NCBI GenBank assembly: GCA_050295355.1
Contig: JBNKPL010000018.1
Span: 1-29,940, forward strand
DNA from: CBFDBF01 sp050295355
Lineage (GTDB): Bacteria; Pseudomonadota; Gammaproteobacteria; Chromatiales; Chromatiaceae
DNA: 29,940 nucleotides
Reading direction: 5' to 3'
Shown here: positions 1 to 6,861 of the stretch, in pieces
How positions within the stretch are numbered: position 1 is the stretch's first letter
Layout: every line of letters begins with the position of its first letter
Program-made: the position numbers and the translations under genes
Notes under the pieces: model-generated
Seen by the model: only the letters and a program-made list of their open reading frames with translations
Database searches by the model: none
What the model was told of the DNA's origin: nothing

Positions 1-204
1 GCCCTCGAAGCGCTCGAACAGGGTGAAGGCGTCCGCGGTGGCGCCGGCGAAACCGGCCAGTACGCGCTCCTTGTAGAGCCGCCGCACCTTGCGGGCGTTG
101 CCCTTCATCACCGTATTGCCGAGGGAGACCTGTCCGTCGCCGCCGATCACCACCTGGCCGTTGCGCCGGACGGAGAGGATTGTCGTGCCTTTGAGTGGCT
201 CCAC
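1..204 (-). CDS. hslV: ATP-dependent protease HslVU, peptidase subunit HslV (partial, N-terminal 68 codons)
   Basis: The reverse strand from a GTG at 204 reads VEPLKGTTILSVRRNGQVVI and continues through GNTVMKGNARKVRRLYKERV and FAGATADAFTLFERFEG to the window edge. This is the conserved start of HslV, the threonine peptidase of the HslVU (ClpYQ) cytoplasmic protease. The first Thr of GTTILS should become the N-terminal nucleophile after removal of a short VEPLKG propeptide, as in HslV proteins with extended starts. The GTG is supported by an AAGGA ribosome binding site about 8 bases upstream. The rest of the gene, and probably hslU, lie outside the window. A sigma32-like promoter at 258-286 fits the known heat-shock control of this operon. 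Confidence 0.95.
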   Translation of the reverse strand, partial: MEPLKGTTILSVRRNGQVVIGGDGQVSLGNTVMKGNARKVRRLYKERVLAGFAGATADAFTLFERFEG

Positions 205-257
205 GTTGTAAGTCCTTGATTTTTGGAATTGCTTGTCGGTCTATTCTACCCGATTCC

Positions 258-286
258 AGATGGTGAGGCCCGGGACGGATTTCAAG
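258..286 (-). promoter_or_regulatory. Putative sigma32 (heat-shock) promoter of hslV
   Basis: On the minus strand CTTGAAA (286-280) is followed after 14 bases by CACCATCT (265-258). The sigma32 consensus is CTTGAAA, a spacer of about 11-16 bases, then CCCCATNT, so the match is 7 of 7 and 7 of 8 defined or free positions. It lies 54-82 bases upstream of the hslV GTG. hslVU is a classical sigma32 target in enterobacteria, so sequence and context agree. The start site has not been mapped. Confidence 0.7.
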
Positions 287-377
287 TGGCGGCACGGTTT
301 TCTTTCTTCCGCTACTATTAGGGCGACCGCCAGCCGCGCTGTTGCGGGTTGCGATATCAACCGGGCCGGATCAGATC

Positions 378-1229
378 ATGCAAGATGAAGATACTCAAGA
401 TGTAGAACGCCGCAACGCCCTTCGCCGCCGCGTCCACGCCATCATCTTCGAGGCAGAGACCCCATCCGGGAAGCTGTTCGACGAGTTCCTGCTGGTCGCC
501 ATCCTGGTGGCGGTAGCGGCGGTGATGCTGGAGAGTGTAGAGCCCATCCGGCAGGCCTACGGTTTTGAGCTGCATGTGGTGGAGTGGGTGATCACCGGCG
601 TGTTCACCGTGGAGTATATTTTGCGGCTCTGGTCGGTCCGCCACCCCCTGCACTATGCCAAGAGCTTCTTCGGCATTATCGATCTGTTATCCATACTGCC
701 CGCCTTCCTGAGCCTGGTGGTCGCGGGGGGGCAGTCGCTGCTGGTGATCCGCGCCATCCGCCTGTTGCGGGTGTTCCGCATCTTCAAGATGGCCCGCTAC
801 GTGGGCGAGGTGATGGTGTTGATGCGGGCGCTGCGCGCCACGCGGCGCAAGATCACGGTATTTCTCATCTCCGTCCTCACCATCGCCCTGATCCTGGGGG
901 CGCTGCTGTATCTGATCGAGGGGGAAGAGAGCGGTTTCAGCAGCATCCCGGCGGGGTTTTACTGGGCCATTGTCACCATCACCACGGTGGGGTACGGCGA
1001 TATCGCGCCCCAGACCATACCCGGCCAGATGGTGGCGGCGGTGGCCATGCTCCTGGGCTACAGCCTGATCATCATCCCCACGGGCATCTTCGCCATGGAG
1101 ATCGTCCATACCATGCAGCAAAAACCCACCACCAGAAGCTGCCCCGAGTGTGAGCAGGAGGGGCATGATGAGGATGCGGTGTTCTGCAAACATTGCGGGG
1201 CGGAGTTGGGTAGCGAGAAAGTTACCTAG
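378..1229 (+). CDS. Voltage-gated potassium channel (Kv-type, six TM) with C-terminal zinc ribbon
   Basis: A 283-residue inner-membrane channel. Segments S1 (about 35-52), S2 (66-84) and S3 (97-114) precede an S4 voltage sensor with a basic residue at every third position: R125, R128, R131, R134, K137, R140. S5 (158-180), the pore with the K+ selectivity filter TVGYGD (203-208) and S6 (215-240) follow. The cytoplasmic tail carries CPEC (255-258) and CKHC (270-273), a four-cysteine zinc ribbon. ATG at 378 is preferred; an in-frame TTG at 342 would add 12 residues before a typical soluble N-terminus. It is transcribed divergently from hslV and stands alone. Such channels set membrane potential; the physiological role here and the ligand of the zinc ribbon are unknown. 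Confidence 0.93.
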   Translation: MQDEDTQDVERRNALRRRVHAIIFEAETPSGKLFDEFLLVAILVAVAAVMLESVEPIRQAYGFELHVVEWVITGVFTVEYILRLWSVRHPLHYAKSFFGIIDLLSILPAFLSLVVAGGQSLLVIRAIRLLRVFRIFKMARYVGEVMVLMRALRATRRKITVFLISVLTIALILGALLYLIEGEESGFSSIPAGFYWAIVTITTVGYGDIAPQTIPGQMVAAVAMLLGYSLIIIPTGIFAMEIVHTMQQKPTTRSCPECEQEGHDEDAVFCKHCGAELGSEKVT

Positions 1230-1240
1230 AAACTTTCATA

Positions 1241-1275
1241 GCCACAGAGGCACAGAGATCACTGAGATAGAAGAA
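1241..1275. repeat. Half copy of the CACAGAG palindromic repeat
   Basis: GCCACAGAGGCACAGAGATC followed by ACTGAGATAG matches the left arm of the copy at 9638-9707 almost exactly, but no right arm follows before unrelated sequence. It lies about 12 bases after the channel stop codon. It is probably a degenerate or truncated member of the family. Confidence 0.7.
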
Positions 1276-1335
1276 AAGAAGTAATCACTCTGTAGTAAAG
1301 CTCCTGCGGAGTGTTGGATGATGGTGGTTATTTCC

Positions 1336-1418
1336 TTCGCGGCGAGGGCGCCGCTCTCACCTCAAACTTTCACCTTCATTGAGACGGCCGCCTGTGGAAG
1401 CCGCGACCTCGCGGCGAA
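1336..1418. repeat. Imperfect inverted repeat (hairpin element)
   Basis: TTCGCGGCGAGG (1336-1347) can pair with CCTCGCGGCGAA (1407-1418) at 11 of 12 positions, and the match continues weakly inward. About 59 bases lie between the arms. It is unrelated in sequence to the CACAGAG family. It may be a terminator for the channel gene or a small mobile palindrome; no T-tract follows, so the second is preferred. Confidence 0.45.
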
Positions 1419-1452
1419 AGAATAGGCAGGCAGTCACTGCTGTCCCACTTAA

Positions 1453-1530
1453 TCCCCTCTCCCTCAGGGAGAGGGTTAGGGAGAGGGGATTTAAAGAGCT
1501 AATGCTTTGATTTTATTGATTCCCTCATCC
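1453..1530. repeat. Dispersed repeat, CCCTCTCCC/TTTATTGATTCCC type, copy 1
   Basis: The element starts with a self-complementary block (CCCTCTCCCTCAGGGAGAGG), continues with GGTTAGGGAGAGGGGATTTA and AAGAGCTAATGCTTTG, and ends in TTTTATTGATTCCCTC. The same order of blocks with local changes recurs at 5669-5740. Conservation of the non-palindromic tail shows that this is one family and not two chance GC-rich hairpins. Confidence 0.65.
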
Positions 1531-1691
1531 TGTCCTTCTCCCTGGGGGAGAAGGGACGCACTTTCGCTGATTATCATGTTTCAAGTAGCTGTGTGGTCGT
1601 AAAAGTCTGATGGCACCAGTGATTGCAGCATTACAAAGCAAAACCATCTGGGACAGCAGTGGCAAGCGGTCCTTTAATGAAGACGTCTTAA

Positions 1692-1760
1692 CCACAGGGG
1701 TCACAGAGGTCACAGGGATAGCTAAGTTAAATTCTCAGTGAGCTCTGTGTCCTCTGTGGC
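1692..1760. repeat. CACAGAG palindromic repeat, full copy, beside the nifJ terminator
   Basis: The left arm CCACAGGGGTCACAGAGG continues to about 1719. The right arm ends in GAGCTCTGTGTCCTCTGTGG. Arms of about 27 bases pair with roughly five mismatches around a short AT-rich centre. The element abuts the nifJ terminator, as expected for small palindromic elements inserting just past gene ends. Confidence 0.8.
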
Positions 1761-1799
1761 AAAAGAAAAAAGGCGCCACCCATTTCCAGATGACGCCTT
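1761..1799 (-). terminator. Intrinsic terminator of nifJ
   Basis: On the minus strand AAGGCGTCA (1799-1791) pairs with TGGCGCCTT (1778-1770) through one G:T wobble around a 12-base loop. A T-rich tract (TTTTTTCTTTT) follows. It lies 24 bases beyond the nifJ stop codon. Confidence 0.85.
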
Positions 1800-1823
1800 G
1801 TCTTAGTGGCCTAACCGTTTAGG

Positions 1824-4800
1824 TTACGACTCGTCTTCTTCCTTCTCATACGAGAGCGCGGCCAGCTGCTCGTAGTAACGGAAACGCTTGTCCACCGTCT
1901 CCTGGGCGAACTTGGCCAGTTTCACCGCTGCTTCGGGGTGGGTCCGCTTGAGGACGTTGAAGCGGGTCTCCTTGTCCATGAACTCCTGCAGCGGGATGCT
2001 CGGTTTCTTGGAGTCGAGCTGCAGCGGGTTCTTGCCCTCATCCGCCAGTCTCGGGTCATAGCGGAACAGCGGGAAGTGTCCGCTTTCCACCGCCCGTTCC
2101 TGGGAGCGGTGGTTCTGCTCCAGCAGGTCGATACCCATGGCGATACAGGGGCTGTAGGCGATGATGATGGAGACGCCGGGATAGGACTCGGCCTCCTGGA
2201 ACGCCTTCAGGGTGCGTACATCTTTTGCACCGTAGGCCACCTGGGCCACGTAGACGTTCTCGTAGGCCATGGCGATCATCGCCAGGTCCTTCTTGCGGGC
2301 GGGTTTGCCGCCGGCGGCGAATTTGGCCACGGCGCCGATGGGGGTCGACTTGGACATCTGGCCGCCCGTGTTGGAGTACACCTCCGTATCCAGCACCAGG
2401 ATGTTGATGTCGGCGCCCGAGGCGAGCACGTGGTCGAGGCCGCCGAAGCCGATATCGTAGGCCCAGCCGTCGCCACCCACGGCCCACACGCTCTTCTTGG
2501 TCACATTGTCGAGCACGGAGTCCAGGTTGCGGGCGTCTTCGGAGTCGATGCCCTTGATCTTCTCGCGCACCTGGGCCACACGTTCCCGCTGCTGGTAGAT
2601 GCCGGGCTCGGTGGTCTGGTCGGCGTTGATAATCGCATCCACCAGGTCGGCGCCGATCACGTCTTCCATTTTCTTCAGACGCACCTTGGCCATTTCGGCC
2701 TGGCGGTCGACGGAGTGACGGAAGCCAAGCGCGAATTCAGCGGTGTCCTCGAACAGGGAGTTGTTCCAGGCCGGGCCGCGGCCTTCGGCGTTGGTGGCAT
2801 AGGGGGTGGTGGGCAGGTTGCCGCCGTAGATGGAGGAACAGCCGGTAGCGTTGCCTATGATCATGCGGTCGCCGAACAACTGGGTGGCGAGACGGATGTA
2901 GGGGGTTTCGCCGCAACCCACGCAGGCGCCGGACGACTCGAACAGCGGCCGGGCCAGCATGGCGCTCTTCATGGTGCCCCAGCGGATCTGGGTGCGGTCG
3001 AAGTCCGGGATGCTGAGGAAGAAGTTATAGTTCTCGCGCTCGGATTCACGCAGCGGCGGCTGCGGCATCATGTCCAGCGCCTTGTGTTCCGGGTTCTCCT
3101 TATCCTGGGCCGGGCAGATATCACGGCACAGGGTACAGCCCGTGCAGTCCTCGGGGGCCACCTGGTAGGTGATGTGCTGGCCTTCGCCAAACTCTTTGCC
3201 TTTCACCTCAATGGACTTGAAGGTGGGCGGCGCCTTGTCCGCCAGTTCGGCCGGGAACACCTTGGAACGGATGGCCGCATGGGGGCAGACGAATACGCAC
3301 TTGCCGCAGTAGATGCAGAGATCCTGGTCCCAAACCGGGATAAAACGGGCCAGACTGCGCTTCTCGTAGGAGGAGCTGTCCAGGGGCCAGGTTCCGTCGG
3401 CCGGCATCAGGCTCACGGGGATGCTGTCGCCGCGGCCGGCAATGATCTCGCCGCAGACATTCTTGACGAATTCAGGCGCATTGTCGGTAACGGGCGGCCG
3501 CACCTCGAAGGTGGAAGAGGCCGCGGAGGGGATCTCCACCTTGTGCATGGCGGCCACGGAGGCGTCGATGGCCTGGAAGTTCTTTTCCACCACCGCGGGG
3601 CCTTTCTTGCCGTAGGTCTTTTCGGCCGCCGCCTTGATCTTGGCGATCGCCTCGTCCTTCGGCAGGATGCCCGAGATGGCGAAGAAGCAGGTCTGCATAA
3701 TGGTGTTGATGCGGCGGCCCATGCCGGTCTCGTCCGCCACCTTGTAGGCGTCGATGACATAGACGTCCAGCTTCTTGTCGATCACCTGCTGCTGCATCTT
3801 GCGCGGCAGGGTGTCCCACACGCCGTCCGGTCCCGCATCGGAGTTGATCAGGAACACGCCGCCCGTGCGGGCCTTGTCCAGCATGTTCTGGGTCTCCAGG
3901 AAGACCGGCTGGTGGCAGGCCACGAAGTCCGCCTCGCCGTCGCCGATGAGGTAGCTGGACTTGATGGGTTCGGGGCCAAAGCGCAGGTGGGAGATGGTGA
4001 TCGCGCCCGCCTTCTTGGAGTCGTAAACGAAATAGCCCTGGCCGTAGATGTTTTCATCTTCGCCGATGATCTTGATGGAGTTCTTGTTGGCGGAGACGGT
4101 GCCGTCCGCGCCGAGTCCGAAGAACATGCACTGGGTGACCTTCTTGTGGTCGATGATCTGGTAGTCGTTGTCCCACTCCAGGTTGGAGTGGGTGACGTCG
4201 TCGATGATGCCCACGGTGAAGGAGTTCTTCGGCGCGTCCTTGGACAGCTCGTCGAAAATCCCCTTGATCATGCCAGGGTTGAACTCCTTGGAGGAAAGGC
4301 CGTAGCGGCCGCCCACCACGCGCGGAAGGCCGCCGAACTTGTCGCCGCCGTTGACCACATAGTCGGCCATGGCGGTGGCCACGTCCTTATACATGGGCTC
4401 GCCGCCGTTGCCCGGCTCCTTGCAGCGGTCCAGCACCGCGATCTTGCGCGCCGAGGCCGGCAGGGCGTCGATCATGTGCTGGGGAGAGAAGGGGCGGTAG
4501 AGGCGCACGCGCAGCATGCCGATCTTTTCGCCCTGGGCCACCAGATGCTCCACCGTCTCTTCGGCGGCGTCGGAGCCGGAGCCCATGAGGATGATCACGC
4601 GCTCGGCGTCTTCGGCGCCGATGTACTCGAACAGCTTGTACTGGCGGCCGGTCAGTTCGGCAAAGCGGTCCATGACCGACTGCACCGCCTCGGGCACCTT
4701 TTCATAATAGGCATTGACGGTCTCGCGGCCCTGGAAATAGACATCAGGGTTCTGCGAGGTGCCGCGGATGGTGGGCCGGTCCGGAGACATGGCGCGGGCG

Positions 4801-5414
4801 CGGAAGTCGCGGATATGGTCGTCCGGCAGCAGGGTGTGCATCACCTCGTCGCTCGGCATCTCCGCCTTGGCCACCTCGTGGGAGGTGCGGAAGCCGTCGA
4901 AGAAGTGCACGAAGGGTACGCGGGACTCCAGGGTGGCCACCTGGGCGATCAGGGCGTGGTCGCACACTTCCTGGGGATTACAGGAGGAGAGCATGGCGAA
5001 GCCGGTCATGCGGGTGGACATGACGTCGCTGTGGTCGCCGAAAATGGAAAGGCCCTGCGCGGCAAGGGAGCGCGCGGCCACATGTATTACAAAAGGTGTC
5101 AGCTCGCCAGCGATCTTGTACATGCTGGGGATCATCAGCAGCAGACCCTGGGAGGAGGTAAAGGTAGTGGTCAGCGCGCCGGTCTGGATAGCGCCATGAC
5201 AAGCGGCGACCGCGCCCCCCTCATGCTGCATCTCCACCACCTGCGGAACGGTACCCCAGATATTGGTCCGGCCATTGGCGGAAAATTCATCGCTTAGCTC
5301 ACCCATTCCCGAGGACGGGGTAATGGGGTAGATGGCAATGACCTCATTGGTCTTGTGTGCAACGTGGGCCGCTGCATCGATACCATCTACGGTGAGCATG
5401 TTGTTTTTTGACAT
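1824..5414 (-). CDS. nifJ: Pyruvate:ferredoxin (flavodoxin) oxidoreductase, single-chain
   Basis: A 1196-residue homodimeric PFOR that interconverts pyruvate + CoA and acetyl-CoA + CO2 with ferredoxin. The N-terminal pyruvate/CoA domain (about 1-400) begins with the typical IYPITPSSGMGE. The 4Fe-4S domain has two CxxCxxCxxxC sites: C700, C703, C706, C710 and C757, C760, C763, C767. The cluster near TPP is bound by C831, C834, C859 and C1090, the same spacing as the well-studied Desulfovibrio enzyme. The TPP site is GDGWAYDIGFGGLDHV (981-996) with EVYSNTGGQ. The start is supported by GGGAGG at 5420-5425. In a cluster with ATP-citrate lyase the likely direction is reductive carboxylation of acetyl-CoA to pyruvate (inference); the same enzyme can run oxidatively. 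A terminator follows the stop. Confidence 0.97.
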   Translation of the reverse strand: MSKNNMLTVDGIDAAAHVAHKTNEVIAIYPITPSSGMGELSDEFSANGRTNIWGTVPQVVEMQHEGGAVAACHGAIQTGALTTTFTSSQGLLLMIPSMYKIAGELTPFVIHVAARSLAAQGLSIFGDHSDVMSTRMTGFAMLSSCNPQEVCDHALIAQVATLESRVPFVHFFDGFRTSHEVAKAEMPSDEVMHTLLPDDHIRDFRARAMSPDRPTIRGTSQNPDVYFQGRETVNAYYEKVPEAVQSVMDRFAELTGRQYKLFEYIGAEDAERVIILMGSGSDAAEETVEHLVAQGEKIGMLRVRLYRPFSPQHMIDALPASARKIAVLDRCKEPGNGGEPMYKDVATAMADYVVNGGDKFGGLPRVVGGRYGLSSKEFNPGMIKGIFDELSKDAPKNSFTVGIIDDVTHSNLEWDNDYQIIDHKKVTQCMFFGLGADGTVSANKNSIKIIGEDENIYGQGYFVYDSKKAGAITISHLRFGPEPIKSSYLIGDGEADFVACHQPVFLETQNMLDKARTGGVFLINSDAGPDGVWDTLPRKMQQQVIDKKLDVYVIDAYKVADETGMGRRINTIMQTCFFAISGILPKDEAIAKIKAAAEKTYGKKGPAVVEKNFQAIDASVAAMHKVEIPSAASSTFEVRPPVTDNAPEFVKNVCGEIIAGRGDSIPVSLMPADGTWPLDSSSYEKRSLARFIPVWDQDLCIYCGKCVFVCPHAAIRSKVFPAELADKAPPTFKSIEVKGKEFGEGQHITYQVAPEDCTGCTLCRDICPAQDKENPEHKALDMMPQPPLRESERENYNFFLSIPDFDRTQIRWGTMKSAMLARPLFESSGACVGCGETPYIRLATQLFGDRMIIGNATGCSSIYGGNLPTTPYATNAEGRGPAWNNSLFEDTAEFALGFRHSVDRQAEMAKVRLKKMEDVIGADLVDAIINADQTTEPGIYQQRERVAQVREKIKGIDSEDARNLDSVLDNVTKKSVWAVGGDGWAYDIGFGGLDHVLASGADINILVLDTEVYSNTGGQMSKSTPIGAVAKFAAGGKPARKKDLAMIAMAYENVYVAQVAYGAKDVRTLKAFQEAESYPGVSIIIAYSPCIAMGIDLLEQNHRSQERAVESGHFPLFRYDPRLADEGKNPLQLDSKKPSIPLQEFMDKETRFNVLKRTHPEAAVKLAKFAQETVDKRFRYYEQLAALSYEKEEDES

Positions 5415-5427
5415 TTCAGCCTCCCGG

Positions 5428-5444
5428 ACCTGATTTGCTCAGGT
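5428..5444 (-). promoter_or_regulatory. Small hairpin immediately upstream of the nifJ ribosome binding site
   Basis: On the minus strand ACCTGA GCAAA TCAGGT forms a 6-bp stem with a 5-base loop. It ends 2 bases before the GGGAGG ribosome binding site at 5425-5420. It could affect translation initiation or mRNA stability, or be a short operator. It is small enough to occur by chance. Confidence 0.35.
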
Positions 5445-5668
5445 GGTGTGCAAATTACTTTGCGGGGCTCGATATTGGTGCCCCGGTTCATCGCGACCGG
5501 CTATTATTCCGTAGCACGGTCGAAAAATCTACATAAGGAACCACTGATTGATCTATTGTTACTATTGGGTTTTCCAATAGAAAAAGCAGAATTCCGCATT
5601 CTGGCCAATAGTACGTCGACCAAACCCGACAATAATACTCGGAAAAATTGGGTTAATTCCATTTTTTC

Positions 5669-5740
5669 CTCCCTCTCCCTGGGGAGGGGCTGGGGTGAGG
5701 GGGTTTGAAAAGCTGATGCCTTAGCCTTTATTGATTCCCC
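5669..5740. repeat. Dispersed repeat, CCCTCTCCC/TTTATTGATTCCC type, copy 2
   Basis: CCTCCCTCTCCCTGGGGAGG is followed by GGCTGGGGTGAGGGGGTTTG, then AAAAGCTGATGCCTTAGCC and TTTATTGATTCCCC. It aligns with the copy at 1453-1530 along its full length in the same orientation, with the conserved AGCTGATGC and TTTATTGATTCCC tail. It lies about 255-325 bases upstream of nifJ. Confidence 0.65.
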
Positions 5741-5772
5741 GCGCTTCCTTTCTATCCAAAGGGCATTGAGAT

Positions 5773-5813
5773 CCTATATATAGAGGTGTCTTCTGTTTTA
5801 ATGCATCAAAACA
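5773..5813. promoter_or_regulatory. Pair of adjacent AT-rich palindromes
   Basis: CCTATATATAGAGG (about 5773-5786) is nearly self-complementary. TGTTTT (5794-5799) and AAAACA (5808-5813) flank ATGCAT, giving a 20-base palindrome with one mismatched pair. They lie about 360-400 bases from both nifJ and the membrane-protein gene. They look like regulator binding sites, or remains of an element; neither can be decided from sequence. Confidence 0.3.
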
Positions 5814-6188
5814 GCGCTCTAGGGACACCAATCCCACATATCCTGGCCCATAGGGCTAATTATGGTACGTTTATGGTGGTTTTGGGAAAAGGGGGACGTT
5901 GGATGGGGACGGCGAACGCTACAGCGCCAGCCAAGGCCATCCCGGCATCATGACCGCCTGCTTGCTTTGATTCTCCAAATACCTTAAAAAATGTAGCAAC
6001 TTCTCCATAAACGGCGACAGGAAGCAGAAATCCGTGAAATCGAGGGACGCGATCAATCCATCTGAAGCATCACTCCAGGCCGGTAGGCAAGCCTCAGTAC
6101 AGTGGTGTTCTCTTATAGAGTGCCGATGAAGATCTTTTGACGGCATAACACAATATTCGAATCGTCCGCATAAACACTTGCTTGGCAA

Positions 6189-6854
6189 ATGAACGCACTG
6201 AAAGTAATCACAACCCTCATCGCAGCCTTAGCACCAATGATGTATTTTCATGGTGAAGCATTCCATCATGGGCTCCTTAGTTACTGGGGTCTGCCGGCAG
6301 GTCTTTTTACGCTATCACTGGAAGATACACTCACTTCTGGTTTTATTGTTTACGCCATATTAGGCATTCCCCAGTTGGCATTACTGTTCATGTGTCTAAT
6401 CGTTGCAGTTTTAGTTCTTTACAACGTACATGAAATATCCAAATTCACTTTGACCAAAAAGCTGGTTGGTCATTTTATTCCAAAGAAATCAGTTAAAGAT
6501 GAGAATGACGGGAACCAATGGGTTCGGAATGTCTTGGCTAGAACCGTTGTCGCTTCGTTGCTTGCTGCCTCGGTACTAGCAGTACTTATTTCTGCCATAC
6601 TCGTTCATGAGAAAGCAAATTCAGCAGGTCGAGAGTTCGGAAAAACTCAGCATCACAACCTATCAGCAGCATCTTCTCTCGCGGCAGTTCACACTAAAGA
6701 GAAAATTCTTGAGGGGAGAATTATCATGTGTGGAACATCATTTTGTGCGTTACTGGTATCTGAAGATATCGTGGTGGTGCCAGCGGACAATATCAAGGCA
6801 ATAAAGTATGAATTGCCTAATAAGTTGGTCAAAGACGCGCCTCTTGGGCGCTAG
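6189..6854 (+). CDS. Orphan membrane protein of unknown function
   Basis: A 221-residue protein with no function that I recognise. The N-terminus (about 1-20) is hydrophobic. A conserved-looking stretch LLSYWGLPAGLFTLSLEDTL follows. Two further membrane segments lie near 52-84 and 117-140, and the C-terminal ~80 residues are soluble, with two cysteines in MCGTSFC. Codon and base use are clearly AT-richer than the flanking carbon-metabolism genes, and there is no obvious ribosome binding site before the ATG. It is the only plus-strand gene in the cluster and interrupts icd and nifJ. It is probably acquired DNA (inference). A hairpin at 6834-6861 overlaps the stop codon. Confidence 0.65.
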   Translation: MNALKVITTLIAALAPMMYFHGEAFHHGLLSYWGLPAGLFTLSLEDTLTSGFIVYAILGIPQLALLFMCLIVAVLVLYNVHEISKFTLTKKLVGHFIPKKSVKDENDGNQWVRNVLARTVVASLLAASVLAVLISAILVHEKANSAGREFGKTQHHNLSAASSLAAVHTKEKILEGRIIMCGTSFCALLVSEDIVVVPADNIKAIKYELPNKLVKDAPLGR

Positions 6855-6861
6855 GCGCGTC
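6834..6861 (+). terminator. Hairpin overlapping the end of the membrane-protein gene
   Basis: GACGCGCC (6834-6841) and GGCGCGTC (6854-6861) form a perfect 8-bp GC-rich stem around a 12-base loop that contains the TAG stop. Only a short GACTTT follows, so termination would be weak or factor-dependent. Confidence 0.45.

Larger units (their letters stand above)
1230..1823. other. Repeat-rich intergenic region, no convincing gene
   Basis: This 594-base stretch between the channel gene and the nifJ stop has no credible coding frame; the longest candidate (62 codons, minus, 1525-1713) runs through repeats. It holds a half copy (1241 onward) and a full copy (1692-1760) of a CACAGAG-type palindromic repeat, an imperfect hairpin element (1336-1418), a CCCTCTCCC-type dispersed repeat (1453-1530) and the nifJ terminator (1761-1799). 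It resembles a landing zone for small non-coding elements between convergent genes. Confidence 0.75.
5415..6188. other. nifJ upstream region: repeats and palindromes, no convincing gene
   Basis: This 774-base gap separates nifJ (minus) from the orphan membrane gene (plus). ACCTGA (5428-5433) and TCAGGT (5439-5444) form a small hairpin directly before the nifJ ribosome binding site. CTATTGG/CCAATAG (5562-5580) is a 7-bp perfect hairpin. Copy 2 of the CCCTCTCCC repeat is at 5669-5740. Two palindromes lie at about 5773-5786 and 5794-5813. An 89-codon frame on the minus strand (5919-6188, TTG start) shows no recognisable features and is not called. No clear -35/-10 pair for nifJ was found. Confidence 0.6.

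Noticed and set aside
1938..5297. A 1119-codon open frame on the plus strand, antisense to nifJ
   Set aside because: Same codon-bias artefact. The minus strand encodes an intact PFOR with every cluster and TPP ligand.
5448..5708. An 86-codon plus-strand frame upstream of nifJ
   Set aside because: It runs through the hairpin at 5562-5580 and into the CCCTCTCCC repeat, and has no coding signature.
5919..6188. An 89-codon minus-strand frame (TTG start, or ATG at 6146) divergent from the membrane-protein gene
   Set aside because: No ribosome binding site, no recognisable domain and unusual residue content. It may be a small protein or a gene remnant but cannot be supported.
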